Of a DNA stretch of 28,929 nucleotides, positions 14,678 through 22,378 are shown in pieces; position 1 is the first letter of the stretch, and each line of letters opens with the position of its first letter. The DNA lies in assembly GCF_946481715.1 (NCBI RefSeq), contig NZ_CAMLOV010000059.1, positions 1-28,929 of the forward strand, written 5' to 3'. Source of the DNA: an uncultured Mucilaginibacter sp. Its GTDB lineage: Bacteria; Bacteroidota; Bacteroidia; Sphingobacteriales; Sphingobacteriaceae. The position numbers and the translations under genes were made by a program. The notes under the pieces are model-generated. The model saw only the letters and a program-made list of their open reading frames with translations. It was not told where the DNA came from and made no database searches.

Positions 14678-17600
14678 ATGTACGCGCGTGCGGCTTGTTT
14701 AGTGTTTTTTCTTTTTTTCGCCCTTCTCTCAACCGTAGCTTATAGCCAGCAGGATATTGATTTCCATATAAACGGGCGTTTTTTAGCCGGGAAAAAGATA
14801 ATAAAGATAAAACGCGATTTTACCGACCCCTACCTTTGGGTGCTCGCTCAAAACCATGAAGTTTACCGGATAAACAGCTCAACTAAACAGATAGATGATT
14901 ATACAGCCAAGCTTTCGGTTTTTGCAAACGCAGAGTTTGTAGATATAGTTGGTTATAACCAGGATATTGCTTTTATAGCAACTAAGAACGCCGGCCTGAT
15001 CAAGTTAGAAAGTGGGCAGGCAAATTTAATAGGTACCTCAACAACCTTTCAGGGCGATATTAATTCCATTGGTTTAATTGGCGATTTTTCTTTAAACAGG
15101 ATTATCATTGGCACTGCCACCGGCCTGGCTCAATACGATGCTGTGAATAAAACCTTCCAGTATGCCCCCTATCCGATAGCACCCGTAAAAATTTTTTCGA
15201 GTACGTATCGAAGCAGAATGATTACCGGCATTCATACCGTTTACAACAACACAGATTACCCTACAGATTTTTACCTGCCCTTTTTGGGCGGGTATGGTTA
15301 CGAAATACGGCATACGGTAGAAAGCGGCAACAAAATAAATAATGCGTTTTATGTACCTGTAGGTGTTATCATCCAGTCGGCTTATGGAGGAAGCCTTTTT
15401 TGGGGGAACGAAAATGGCATGTACCAGGAAAGTATGAATTATGGCGGTACGGCCCCCAACGCTTTTGCTACCTTTTTGAATAATATTAACGTTAATAAAA
15501 TAACCGATATCATCGGCCTTCCCCGGTTCTATCAAACTTACCCCTATGTGTCGCAGGATAATTTATTAGTAGGTACCAGTAACGGGTTTTACTTCAGCAC
15601 ATCGCTGCTTGCCATAGAAAATGGTGCCGGCATAGCAAAGTTTACGTTACAGCATTATGATGAACTGGGTGATACCCCTGTTAATGATATTTGTGTTAAT
15701 ACAGCCGCCCGTAATCTTTTTGAATTGCCCGACTTCTGCGAAGACGGAGTATGGCTGGCAACAGATGATGGCTTGTATTTTCTGAACTCCGATTACCTAA
15801 CACATTTTGATAGCAAAAAACGTGTAAATGCGCTGATGATAGACCATGACCTCACCGACCCGGTAACAACGGTAAGTGTATGCAGCGGCAGCGCAGCCAC
15901 ATTAAAGCTTAACCCATACCGGGCCAATAATAGCCAAGTGCAATGGTACAAGGACGGGCAGCCCATACCTGATGAAACCGGCAATTCTTTACAACCTCAG
16001 CAAAGCGGCGAATATTACGCTTTATTGTATTCGGGCTGCAGTAACGTTCATATTCAAACCAATCATATAAAGCTACAATTGGCTGCTGGACCTATATTTT
16101 CGTTCAATTACCCGGATAAGGTAGGACAATGTGATAATGCCCCCTACACATTTAAAATAGATGATAATCCGGGGTATCAATACAGGTGGTACACTAATGG
16201 CGTTTTAAACGGAGAAACATCTTCTACTTTTGTTGCCAATGCTCCGGGTAAGTATAAGGCAGAAGTTAGTGCATGTACAGATAGCTGGGTGCCCACTAAG
16301 GAGGTTGAGTTTGTTGCAATAAATTTGCCCGACCCTCAGATCAGCGCCGATAAAAGCACGTATTGCACATCTGATGTAGCCCAACTAAAATTAAACATTC
16401 CAACGGATGCCGCTTACGACATCAACTGGTATCGTAACGGCACGTTGCTTAATGCCTACAAAAATCAAAGCACTATACAGGCTACCCTTGCGGGCGATTA
16501 CTCGGCAACAATTAGTAGCACAATTGCAAATTGTTCCCCCAATTCGGCAACATACAAGTTAAGTTTCCTCTCTCCGCCGGCTTTCACCTCACAGTTCCCT
16601 GCCGAATTAAGATCCTGTGACGATGTACCACTAAGCGTTACGATGTCCGTACCAGGGAACTGCATTTATAGGTGGTACACAAATGGTGTGCTTAACAATA
16701 GTACTTCTGCAAATTTCCTGGCTACCGAAACCGGGAAATATAAAGTGGAGGCCAGCACCTGCGATGGCGTTTGGGTGTCATCCAACGAAGTAGCGGTTTA
16801 TATAAGCCATTTGCCGCCGGTAACTATATCGAAAAACAAAGCAAGCTACTGCATTGGTGAGCATGCGGACCTGGCCGCCAATATCCAACCAGATGCGGCT
16901 TACACCATCAACTGGCACAAAAACGGCGTTATGCTGCCGGGGAACCGCAATCAAAAAACGATTTCAACTACCGATGATGGCGTATATACAGCTTCGGTTA
17001 CAAACAATATCGCTAACAGCGACGGAACATTTTGCACCGAAGCATCGGCCGCTGCGGAGGTAAGTTTTGGTGCCCTGCCTGCTATATCGTTAGAAAAAAA
17101 TGCCCCGGCTTTATGTGAAGGCGAAACCGCTTACCTAAGGGCAACGCATTCCGCCGGGGTTGTAAAATGGTCTACCGGCGAAACAAGCGATCGGATAGGG
17201 GTAACAACTTCCGGTACTTACCATGCTACCATAACAAGTCCCGGAGGGTGTACGGCTACTGCCGATATAGTGGTTAACTTTTTACCCAACCCAACATTAA
17301 ATGTACCCAACGCTGTTTTGTGCACATATAAAAATGAGCACGCCACAATTACTGCCCCTCCAGGCTTTGCAAAATATAGTTGGAATGGCCTGCCGGGCGG
17401 GCAAACTTTTGAAGTAAGCCAACCGGGCGAGATAACGCTAACCGTTACAAATGCAAACAATTGCACGCAATCGCAACAAATTAACGTAACATCCCAATGC
17501 AGCGACATATATATACCCAATACATTTACCCCCAATAACGACGGTATAAACGACACCTGGGCTATCGAAGGGCTGGATGCCGATAAAACGTCGCTAATAA

Positions 17601-17767
17601 AAGTGTTTAACCGGTACGGCAATGAGGTTTATAGCAGCAAGGGATACGCAATACCTTTCAGGGGAGAAAACCGCGGTAAAAAGGTGCCTGCCGGCGTTTA
17701 TTATTATATTTTGAAAGCGCGGAATAACACTCAGCAATTTAGCGGATACCTTACTATTTTATATTGA
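14678..17767 (+). CDS. Large secreted Ig-repeat protein with T9SS type B (gliding-associated) sorting domain
   Basis: 1029 aa starting MYARAACLVFFLFFALLSTV; signal peptide probably cut after VAYSQ. Residues about 25-385 are beta-rich with recurring TKNAGLIKL, IGTATGLAQYD, VGTSNGFYF and LATDDGLYFLN segments, as in propeller-type sensor regions. About 395-940 is a chain of cysteine-bearing Ig/PKD-like modules (WYKDG, WYTNGVLN, WYRNGTL, WHKNGVM). The C-terminus (about 941-1029) is the CHU_C/gliding-motility type B domain, with IPNTFTPNNDGINDTW, KVFNRYGNEVY and PAGVYYYILKA, which directs export through the type IX system and cell-surface attachment or release. A roughly 160-residue two-module unit is duplicated (about 471-630 and 633-797). 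It is probably a surface adhesin or carbohydrate-contacting protein; no catalytic motif was seen. It reads as a single-gene unit. Confidence 0.9.
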   Translation: MYARAACLVFFLFFALLSTVAYSQQDIDFHINGRFLAGKKIIKIKRDFTDPYLWVLAQNHEVYRINSSTKQIDDYTAKLSVFANAEFVDIVGYNQDIAFIATKNAGLIKLESGQANLIGTSTTFQGDINSIGLIGDFSLNRIIIGTATGLAQYDAVNKTFQYAPYPIAPVKIFSSTYRSRMITGIHTVYNNTDYPTDFYLPFLGGYGYEIRHTVESGNKINNAFYVPVGVIIQSAYGGSLFWGNENGMYQESMNYGGTAPNAFATFLNNINVNKITDIIGLPRFYQTYPYVSQDNLLVGTSNGFYFSTSLLAIENGAGIAKFTLQHYDELGDTPVNDICVNTAARNLFELPDFCEDGVWLATDDGLYFLNSDYLTHFDSKKRVNALMIDHDLTDPVTTVSVCSGSAATLKLNPYRANNSQVQWYKDGQPIPDETGNSLQPQQSGEYYALLYSGCSNVHIQTNHIKLQLAAGPIFSFNYPDKVGQCDNAPYTFKIDDNPGYQYRWYTNGVLNGETSSTFVANAPGKYKAEVSACTDSWVPTKEVEFVAINLPDPQISADKSTYCTSDVAQLKLNIPTDAAYDINWYRNGTLLNAYKNQSTIQATLAGDYSATISSTIANCSPNSATYKLSFLSPPAFTSQFPAELRSCDDVPLSVTMSVPGNCIYRWYTNGVLNNSTSANFLATETGKYKVEASTCDGVWVSSNEVAVYISHLPPVTISKNKASYCIGEHADLAANIQPDAAYTINWHKNGVMLPGNRNQKTISTTDDGVYTASVTNNIANSDGTFCTEASAAAEVSFGALPAISLEKNAPALCEGETAYLRATHSAGVVKWSTGETSDRIGVTTSGTYHATITSPGGCTATADIVVNFLPNPTLNVPNAVLCTYKNEHATITAPPGFAKYSWNGLPGGQTFEVSQPGEITLTVTNANNCTQSQQINVTSQCSDIYIPNTFTPNNDGINDTWAIEGLDADKTSLIKVFNRYGNEVYSSKGYAIPFRGENRGKKVPAGVYYYILKARNNTQQFSGYLTILY

Positions 17768-17774
17768 CGCTTTC

Positions 17775-18011
17775 TTAGGCGAATTTGAATAATAAGGCCA
17801 TAGCAACATACTTGGCGCCGTATGGTAAGGTTACCCATTGTTTGCTGATAACGGCGAGTTTTTCTGAGTTATGCCTGCTGTCAAAACTTTTTACAGGTAT
17901 TACGAGGGCCGGAGCGCCGTGCGGGAGACAGCTTGGCCTTACCGCATAAACATCGGGGATATATCCTACGCCTGTTACCCGGCGCCTTTTTGGGTACCCA
18001 TCCCTCCACAC
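17775..18011 (-). other. 78-codon open frame of doubtful status between the T9SS gene and amt
   Basis: This 297-bp interval (17768-18064) is otherwise gene-free. The minus-strand frame starts MWRDGYPKRRRVTGVGYIPD and ends KYVAMALLFKFA. It has no signal peptide and no domain I know, and its start lies within the terminator region of amt. The C-terminal end has the alternating pattern ending in Phe seen in outer-membrane beta-strands, so a decayed gene end or a dispersed repeat is possible. I do not call it a gene. Confidence 0.25.
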
Positions 18012-18045
18012 AAAAAAAGGGACGCAAATTGCGCCCCCTTTTTAT
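18012..18045. terminator. Bidirectional terminator between the T9SS gene and amt
   Basis: GGGACGCAA (18019-18027) pairs with TTGCGCCCC (18029-18037), with one mismatch. It is flanked by an A run on the left and a T run on the right, so both strands read as stem plus T tract. It can end the amt transcript (minus) and the T9SS gene transcript (plus). Confidence 0.8.
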
Positions 18046-18064
18046 AAACACGTTCGATGTATGG

Positions 18065-19363
18065 TTATAGCTCTTCGTCGTGCTGGCTCATATCCAGACC
18101 AGCTAGTTCGTCGGCTTCAGATACACGCAACTTGCTTATCATATCAGTGATCTTCAACAATAGAAGAGAACCGAAGAAAGCAAAGGCCGATACTGATACT
18201 AAAGCCACAACATGCTTAACAAATAAGGCGGTTTCGCCGTAGGCCAGGCCTTCTGCACCTAAGCTGTTTACGCTTTTGGTTGCAAAAATACCGGTCATCA
18301 ACATACCTACCATACCACCAACACCATGGCAAGGGAAAACATCCAGCGTATCATCGATGTTTGTTTTAGAACGCCATATAACTACTAAATTACTTACCAC
18401 AGCGGCAACTATACCCACAATTAACGAGCTTGATACGGTAATGAAACCGGCAGCAGGGGTTACAGCAACCAAACCGACTACGGCACCAATACAAGCGCCC
18501 ATTGCAGATGGTTTTTTGCCTCTTAAAATATCAAAGAATATCCACGACATGGCGGCTGCTGCTGATGCAGTTGTTGTAGTTGCCAATGCAGTAGCAGCAA
18601 GCTCACCAGAACCTAATGCAGAACCTGCGTTGAAACCGAACCAACCAAACCAAAGTAAGCCTGTACCTAATATTACGTAGCTGATGCGTGCAGGCGTGTG
18701 TGCCTCTTCTGCAACGTTACGTTTTTTAAGGTATAAAGCCGATGCCAATGCAGCCCAGCCTGCGCTCATGTGTACAACGGTACCACCTGCAAAATCTAAC
18801 ACGCCGTATTTAAAGAAAATACCATCTGAGTGCCAGGTTGCGTGTGCAAGCGGGATGTAAATAACTACAATGAACAGGGTAATGAAAATTAAGTATGAGT
18901 TGAAACGGATACGCTCTGCAAATGCACCGGTAATAAGCGCGGGTGTAATAACCGCAAACTTTAACTGGAACATTGCAAACAGCACAACCGGAATTGTACC
19001 CCAGCTTACACCTAATGTGTTTTGCATCATAAAGAATGAGGATGGGTCGCCGATGATACCGTAACCGCCAACATCTTTACCAAATGCCATACTGAAACCA
19101 AATACTACCCAAATGATAGTAATAAGGCCCATACAAACAAAGCTTTGCAGCATGGTAGAGATAACATTCTTTTTACGCACCATACCGCCGTAGAAAAAGG
19201 CAAGGCCTGGTGTCATTAATAATACAAGCGCGGTTGAGATTAGCAACCAGGCCACATCAGCGCCATTATACTCGGCAGGTTTAGCGGCTGCTACGTTACC
19301 GGGGTAAAGCAGGGCCAGGATAACTACAATGACAAGGATGGCAAAGGGTACAAATTTTTTCAT
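18065..19363 (-). CDS. amt: Ammonium transporter (Amt/MEP/Rh family)
   Basis: 432 aa, N-terminus MKKFVPFAILVIVVILALLY (signal-like first helix) followed by the Amt core of about 11 transmembrane helices. Conserved pore residues are visible: the twin histidines His198 in DFAGGTVVHMSAG and His346 in DVFPCHGVGGMVG, and Asp190, eight residues before His198 as in E. coli AmtB. FFYGGMVRKKN and WFGFNAGSA are also family signatures. It conducts ammonium into the cell. No glnK (PII) gene follows, which is unusual because the two are often paired; PII control would have to come from elsewhere. The leader contains GGGG-CTTT-CCCC (19412-19401 on the minus strand). A bidirectional terminator lies directly downstream. 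Confidence 0.96.
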   Translation of the reverse strand: MKKFVPFAILVIVVILALLYPGNVAAAKPAEYNGADVAWLLISTALVLLMTPGLAFFYGGMVRKKNVISTMLQSFVCMGLITIIWVVFGFSMAFGKDVGGYGIIGDPSSFFMMQNTLGVSWGTIPVVLFAMFQLKFAVITPALITGAFAERIRFNSYLIFITLFIVVIYIPLAHATWHSDGIFFKYGVLDFAGGTVVHMSAGWAALASALYLKKRNVAEEAHTPARISYVILGTGLLWFGWFGFNAGSALGSGELAATALATTTTASAAAAMSWIFFDILRGKKPSAMGACIGAVVGLVAVTPAAGFITVSSSLIVGIVAAVVSNLVVIWRSKTNIDDTLDVFPCHGVGGMVGMLMTGIFATKSVNSLGAEGLAYGETALFVKHVVALVSVSAFAFFGSLLLLKITDMISKLRVSEADELAGLDMSQHDEEL

Positions 19364-19547
19364 TTTGTTGTTGTGATAAGTGATTAAATTAAATAGTTGG
19401 GGAAAGCCCCTGGTGGTTGGGCGTTAAACAAAAGTGGAAACAATAACAGCACGTTACTTCATTTGCTTACAACGGCCTGCTATGCGAAGAGGCTTTTTAA
19501 CGATGTACACTCAGAAACAATAGTGGTTGTTGTTGGTCCCCGCTTTC

Positions 19548-19892
19548 TTACCAGAAGGAGTGGTACGGAAATAGCATCAGCTTGGTTAGCCGTTCAACGG
19601 TTAAGTTATACTGATGGTAATCGCTTTTCAGGTAAGAAAAACCCGAACTTAAAATAGCAGATGCTTCTTTTGTTAAACTCTGGAAGCGTGATTTGTGGTT
19701 TTGGGAAGCACTGTTGCGATTTTTTAAGAAAAAAGCAGCACTTATGTGCTTTTTCTCCTGGTTGTTTCTATAGTTTGTAAGTAGGCTTACAGAAGAACCA
19801 TCCTTTTGTTCAAAAAAAGGTACCGACAGGAGAAATAATGCCTGGAATAGCAGGAAAAAAGTTAAAATATGTTTATACTTTCTTAGAGGCAT
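19548..19892 (-). CDS. Small exported protein of unknown function
   Basis: 114 aa starting MPLRKYKHILTFFLLFQALF, a basic start followed by a hydrophobic stretch to LLSVPFFEQ that reads as a signal peptide or anchor. The rest is polar, rich in Asn, Ser, Lys and His, without cysteine or a recognisable motif. Third-position base use resembles neighbouring genes, which supports coding. It lies 184 bp upstream of amt on the same strand and 208 bp after dinB, so it is probably its own unit. No clear TAnnTTTG box was found upstream. I do not recognise the family; a spurious frame remains possible. Confidence 0.5.
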   Translation of the reverse strand: MPLRKYKHILTFFLLFQALFLLSVPFFEQKDGSSVSLLTNYRNNQEKKHISAAFFLKNRNSASQNHKSRFQSLTKEASAILSSGFSYLKSDYHQYNLTVERLTKLMLFPYHSFW

Positions 19893-20100
19893 AAGCTAAA
19901 AGTAGAATAATAAAATGAAAATCACAAAAAAAACGACAAAAAATTGTTATTTTTTTACAAAGTGCATTTATAATCGCCATTTTTATTAAAATAACTACTA
20001 AAAAGATATACCTAATTGTTAAAATGATACGATAAACCCGCCTTTTATGGTGTTTTGTTAAAACAGAGGTAATTCAAACAGAAATTTGACCCGGCCAACG

Positions 20101-21201
20101 TTAAAACAATGCCAGTTGGCCGTGTGCATCGGATGTTTTTATGCCAGGGGGATTAAAATTAGAGACCGTTATCCCTAAAAGCCTGATGCGGCTGTTCTCG
20201 GTATCGGTGCTGAGCAGTAAATTTTTGGCAGTTTCTAATATAACGACCATATCATCCAGGCAATCGGGGTGCGATTGGCTGCGGGTGATCTGCCTAAAAT
20301 CGCTGTATTTTATTTTGAGGGTGATGGTACGGCCTTTTAATTGGTATTTCAGCAGGCGCTCGTGTACCAGTTTGGCAATCTTCTCCAGTTCGGCGTTCAT
20401 TTCGGCTACGGTGGTAAGGTCGTACGGAAAAGTATCCTCGGCACCCATGGATTTTGTTTCGCGGTGAGGCTGCACTTCGCGCTCATCAATACCCCGTACT
20501 ATATTATAATAAAAGGCCCCGGCTTTGCCAAAATGCTGTGTTATCTGTTCAAGTGTCAATTGCTTCAAATCCGCGCCGGTGAACAGCCCCATTTTTTTCA
20601 TTTTTTGCGCGGTAACCTTGCCCACACCGTAAAATTTCTCTACCGGCAGGTTCTCTATAAAACTTTCGATGGATGATGGGCCTATAAACGTTAACCCATC
20701 CGGCTTCTGCATATCCGATGCTATTTTGGCCACGAATTTGTTAACCGATACGCCTGCCGAGGCAGTGAGCTGCAATTCATCTTTTATGGCTTGCTTTATG
20801 GCTTTGGCAATATCAATGGCCGAGCCAACGCCCTGCTTATCGTTAGTAACATCCAGGTAAGCCTCGTCCAAAGAGAGCGGCTCTATCAAATCGGTATAAC
20901 GGCTAAATATCTCGCGGATGTGTTGCGATGCTTCCTTATAGGCGGCAAAACGCGGGCGCACAAAAATTGCATGAGGGCAAAGCTGCAGGGCCTGTTTACT
21001 GGGCATGGCCGAGCGGATACCAAATTTGCGCGCTTCGTAACTGGCGGTGGCAACCACGCCGCCACGCCCTTCGGGCAAACCACCAACAACCAGCGGTTTG
21101 CCCCGGTATTCGGGGTTATCGCGCTGCTCTACCGATGCGTAAAACGCGTCCATATCAATATGGATAATTTTTCGGCGGGGCTGTGTTTGCTTTTGGTCCA
21201 C
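20101..21201 (-). CDS. dinB: DNA polymerase IV (Y-family, translesion)
   Basis: 366 aa with a GTG start at 21201. The next ATG in frame is Met17, inside IIHIDMDAFYASVEQ; using it would remove the catalytic Asp16, so the GTG start is needed. Active-site acidic residues are Asp16 and the pair Asp112-Glu113 in SLDEAYLDVT. The palm/fingers occupy about 10-170, a helix-hairpin-helix thumb about 175-240 (FYGVGKVTAQKMKKMGL), and the little-finger domain about 250-350 (KSMGAEDTFPYD). The last residues GQLALF form a QLxLF beta-clamp-binding motif. The enzyme copies past damaged bases with low fidelity. No LexA box was recognised in the 71-bp interval it shares with the divergent gene at 21273. Confidence 0.96.
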   Translation of the reverse strand: MDQKQTQPRRKIIHIDMDAFYASVEQRDNPEYRGKPLVVGGLPEGRGGVVATASYEARKFGIRSAMPSKQALQLCPHAIFVRPRFAAYKEASQHIREIFSRYTDLIEPLSLDEAYLDVTNDKQGVGSAIDIAKAIKQAIKDELQLTASAGVSVNKFVAKIASDMQKPDGLTFIGPSSIESFIENLPVEKFYGVGKVTAQKMKKMGLFTGADLKQLTLEQITQHFGKAGAFYYNIVRGIDEREVQPHRETKSMGAEDTFPYDLTTVAEMNAELEKIAKLVHERLLKYQLKGRTITLKIKYSDFRQITRSQSHPDCLDDMVVILETAKNLLLSTDTENSRIRLLGITVSNFNPPGIKTSDAHGQLALF

Positions 21202-21240
21202 TGTTAATCTGCTAACAAATATTAAGCTATTTATTTAAAT

Positions 21241-21248
21241 TACCTTTG
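21241..21248 (+). promoter_or_regulatory. -7 promoter box (TACCTTTG) for the gene at 21273
   Basis: TACCTTTG matches TAnnTTTG at all positions and lies 24 bases before the ATG at 21273, placing a transcription start near 21254. A clear -33 TTTG is not seen at the usual distance. Confidence 0.5.
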
Positions 21249-21272
21249 TTAATATAACACGGTTTTATAAAA

Positions 21273-21842
21273 ATGTCCTCACACCACATCGTACGCGAAA
21301 AGCAGGAACCCGCCCTGCTGGCCCTCGGGCTGGATACCTTTGATGCCGAACTATTAGGGCAATTGTTAGAGTGGAGCCCAACGGTGATCACTACACCCGC
21401 TACTGCCGAACAAATAAACACTTACGGTATAAAAATAGATATCATTATAACCGATGAAGCGGAGCCCGGCATGCAATCCGACGTAAAACTGATACCTACC
21501 GGCGATAGCAGTGCAATTGACGCTGCCTTAGCTTACTTAATTGCCTCGGGTTATGGTGCTGTAAATATTGTTGCCGATGAGTTTAAGCTGGATGATTTTT
21601 TATTTTATGCCGATAAAATTAACCTCGTACTCTTTTGCCGGGATAAAAAGATCTTCCCGGTAACATCGGGCTTTGCCAAATGGAAACCTGCAGGTGAGCG
21701 GGTGGAGTTATTATCAGCAGCAACGGGCTTAAAACCAGAGGGACTGGACGTGCTGAGCGAGAGCGTTTATCAAACCATGAAGGATGGGTTTTATACGCTG
21801 CGGTTTGAAAATGCGTTTTTGTTTATTGCGGAGGAAGTGTAA
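21273..21842 (+). CDS. Thiamine-pyrophosphokinase-like protein
   Basis: 189-aa soluble protein starting MSSHHIVREKQEPALLALGL. This opening is, from memory, highly conserved in a Bacteroidota family annotated as thiamine pyrophosphokinase. The body fits a Rossmann-like domain: VITTPATAEQINTYGIKIDI then ITDEAEPG (compare the family's P-D-x-I-x-GDxDS), then AIDAALAYLIASGYGAVNIV (compare D-x-x-KAL-x-x-A-x-x-x-G). The C-terminus KWKPAGERVELLSAATGLKP could be the small beta domain. The canonical GDxDS and DGGR/DH motifs are not clean, so thiamine phosphorylation is uncertain. It is divergent from dinB and convergent with the small ORF at 21885. Confidence 0.6.
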   Translation: MSSHHIVREKQEPALLALGLDTFDAELLGQLLEWSPTVITTPATAEQINTYGIKIDIIITDEAEPGMQSDVKLIPTGDSSAIDAALAYLIASGYGAVNIVADEFKLDDFLFYADKINLVLFCRDKKIFPVTSGFAKWKPAGERVELLSAATGLKPEGLDVLSESVYQTMKDGFYTLRFENAFLFIAEEV

Positions 21843-21884
21843 TGGTTAAAGACAGTTTTTGGGGGTTACTAGTTTACTATAAAA

Positions 21885-22085
21885 TCATTCATTTATCCAA
21901 AACATTGTTTCAATCTCATCCCTTATAGCAAATGGCATTTCCGGCCTTAAAATATGTGCGCTTAATAGAGACGTTCCTTTAATTTCAACGCAATCTAAAA
22001 TCTTTATATCGTTCGCAGCAAAATAATCCGGATGGGCTTTTTCAATTGTTTGCAAATATCTTATAGCAAACTCATAATTTGGCAT
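21885..22085 (-). CDS. Small orphan protein, unknown
   Basis: 66 aa starting MPNYEFAIRYLQTIEKAHPD and ending IETMFWINE. No signal peptide, membrane segment or known motif. The composition looks protein-like, with a helical first third (YEFAIRYLQTIEKAH) and a mixed hydrophobic middle. A perfect -7 type TATTTTTG lies at 22176-22169 on the same strand, 84 bases upstream, without a clear -33 partner. It stands alone between a convergent gene and a divergent one. It may be a real small gene; no function can be offered. Confidence 0.4.
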   Translation of the reverse strand: MPNYEFAIRYLQTIEKAHPDYFAANDIKILDCVEIKGTSLLSAHILRPEMPFAIRDEIETMFWINE

Positions 22086-22378
22086 GAGGAATTATGGTAA
22101 AAGGTAAGGTGTTTGTATTATAGTAGGAATTTGCCAATAAGAGTTAAGTGGTATACGGCATTTAGAACCAAAAATATACACGCTATAAGAAATAAAGAAT
22201 GATGGGTATCACTATTTAGAAAAAACCACACTTGCTTCGTCGCTTTAATTGATGCTTAAAACCCGCCCCAATATTTTCAAAAAAAATAATTAAACACCAA
22301 TTAAACCGTTGATTATTATCTTAGTCTATACAATACATCGGTTTTACCACCGGTCAATTACAATCATTCCAAATAAAC
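22086..22378. other. AT-rich intergenic region between divergent genes
   Basis: This 293-bp stretch separates the orphan ORF (minus) from the DUF6515-type gene (plus). It holds the TATTTTTG box at 22176-22169 and a small CGGT-TTTACC-ACCG inverted repeat around 22340. I see no gene, tRNA or further clear promoter in it. Confidence 0.4.

Noticed and set aside
14533..14745. 70-codon plus-strand frame between cphA and the T9SS gene
   Set aside because: It runs through the cphA terminator and overlaps the start of the T9SS gene, with no coding character.
19397..19657. 86-codon plus-strand frame
   Set aside because: It overlaps the amt leader and is antisense to the end of the small exported protein; no motif or start context supports it.
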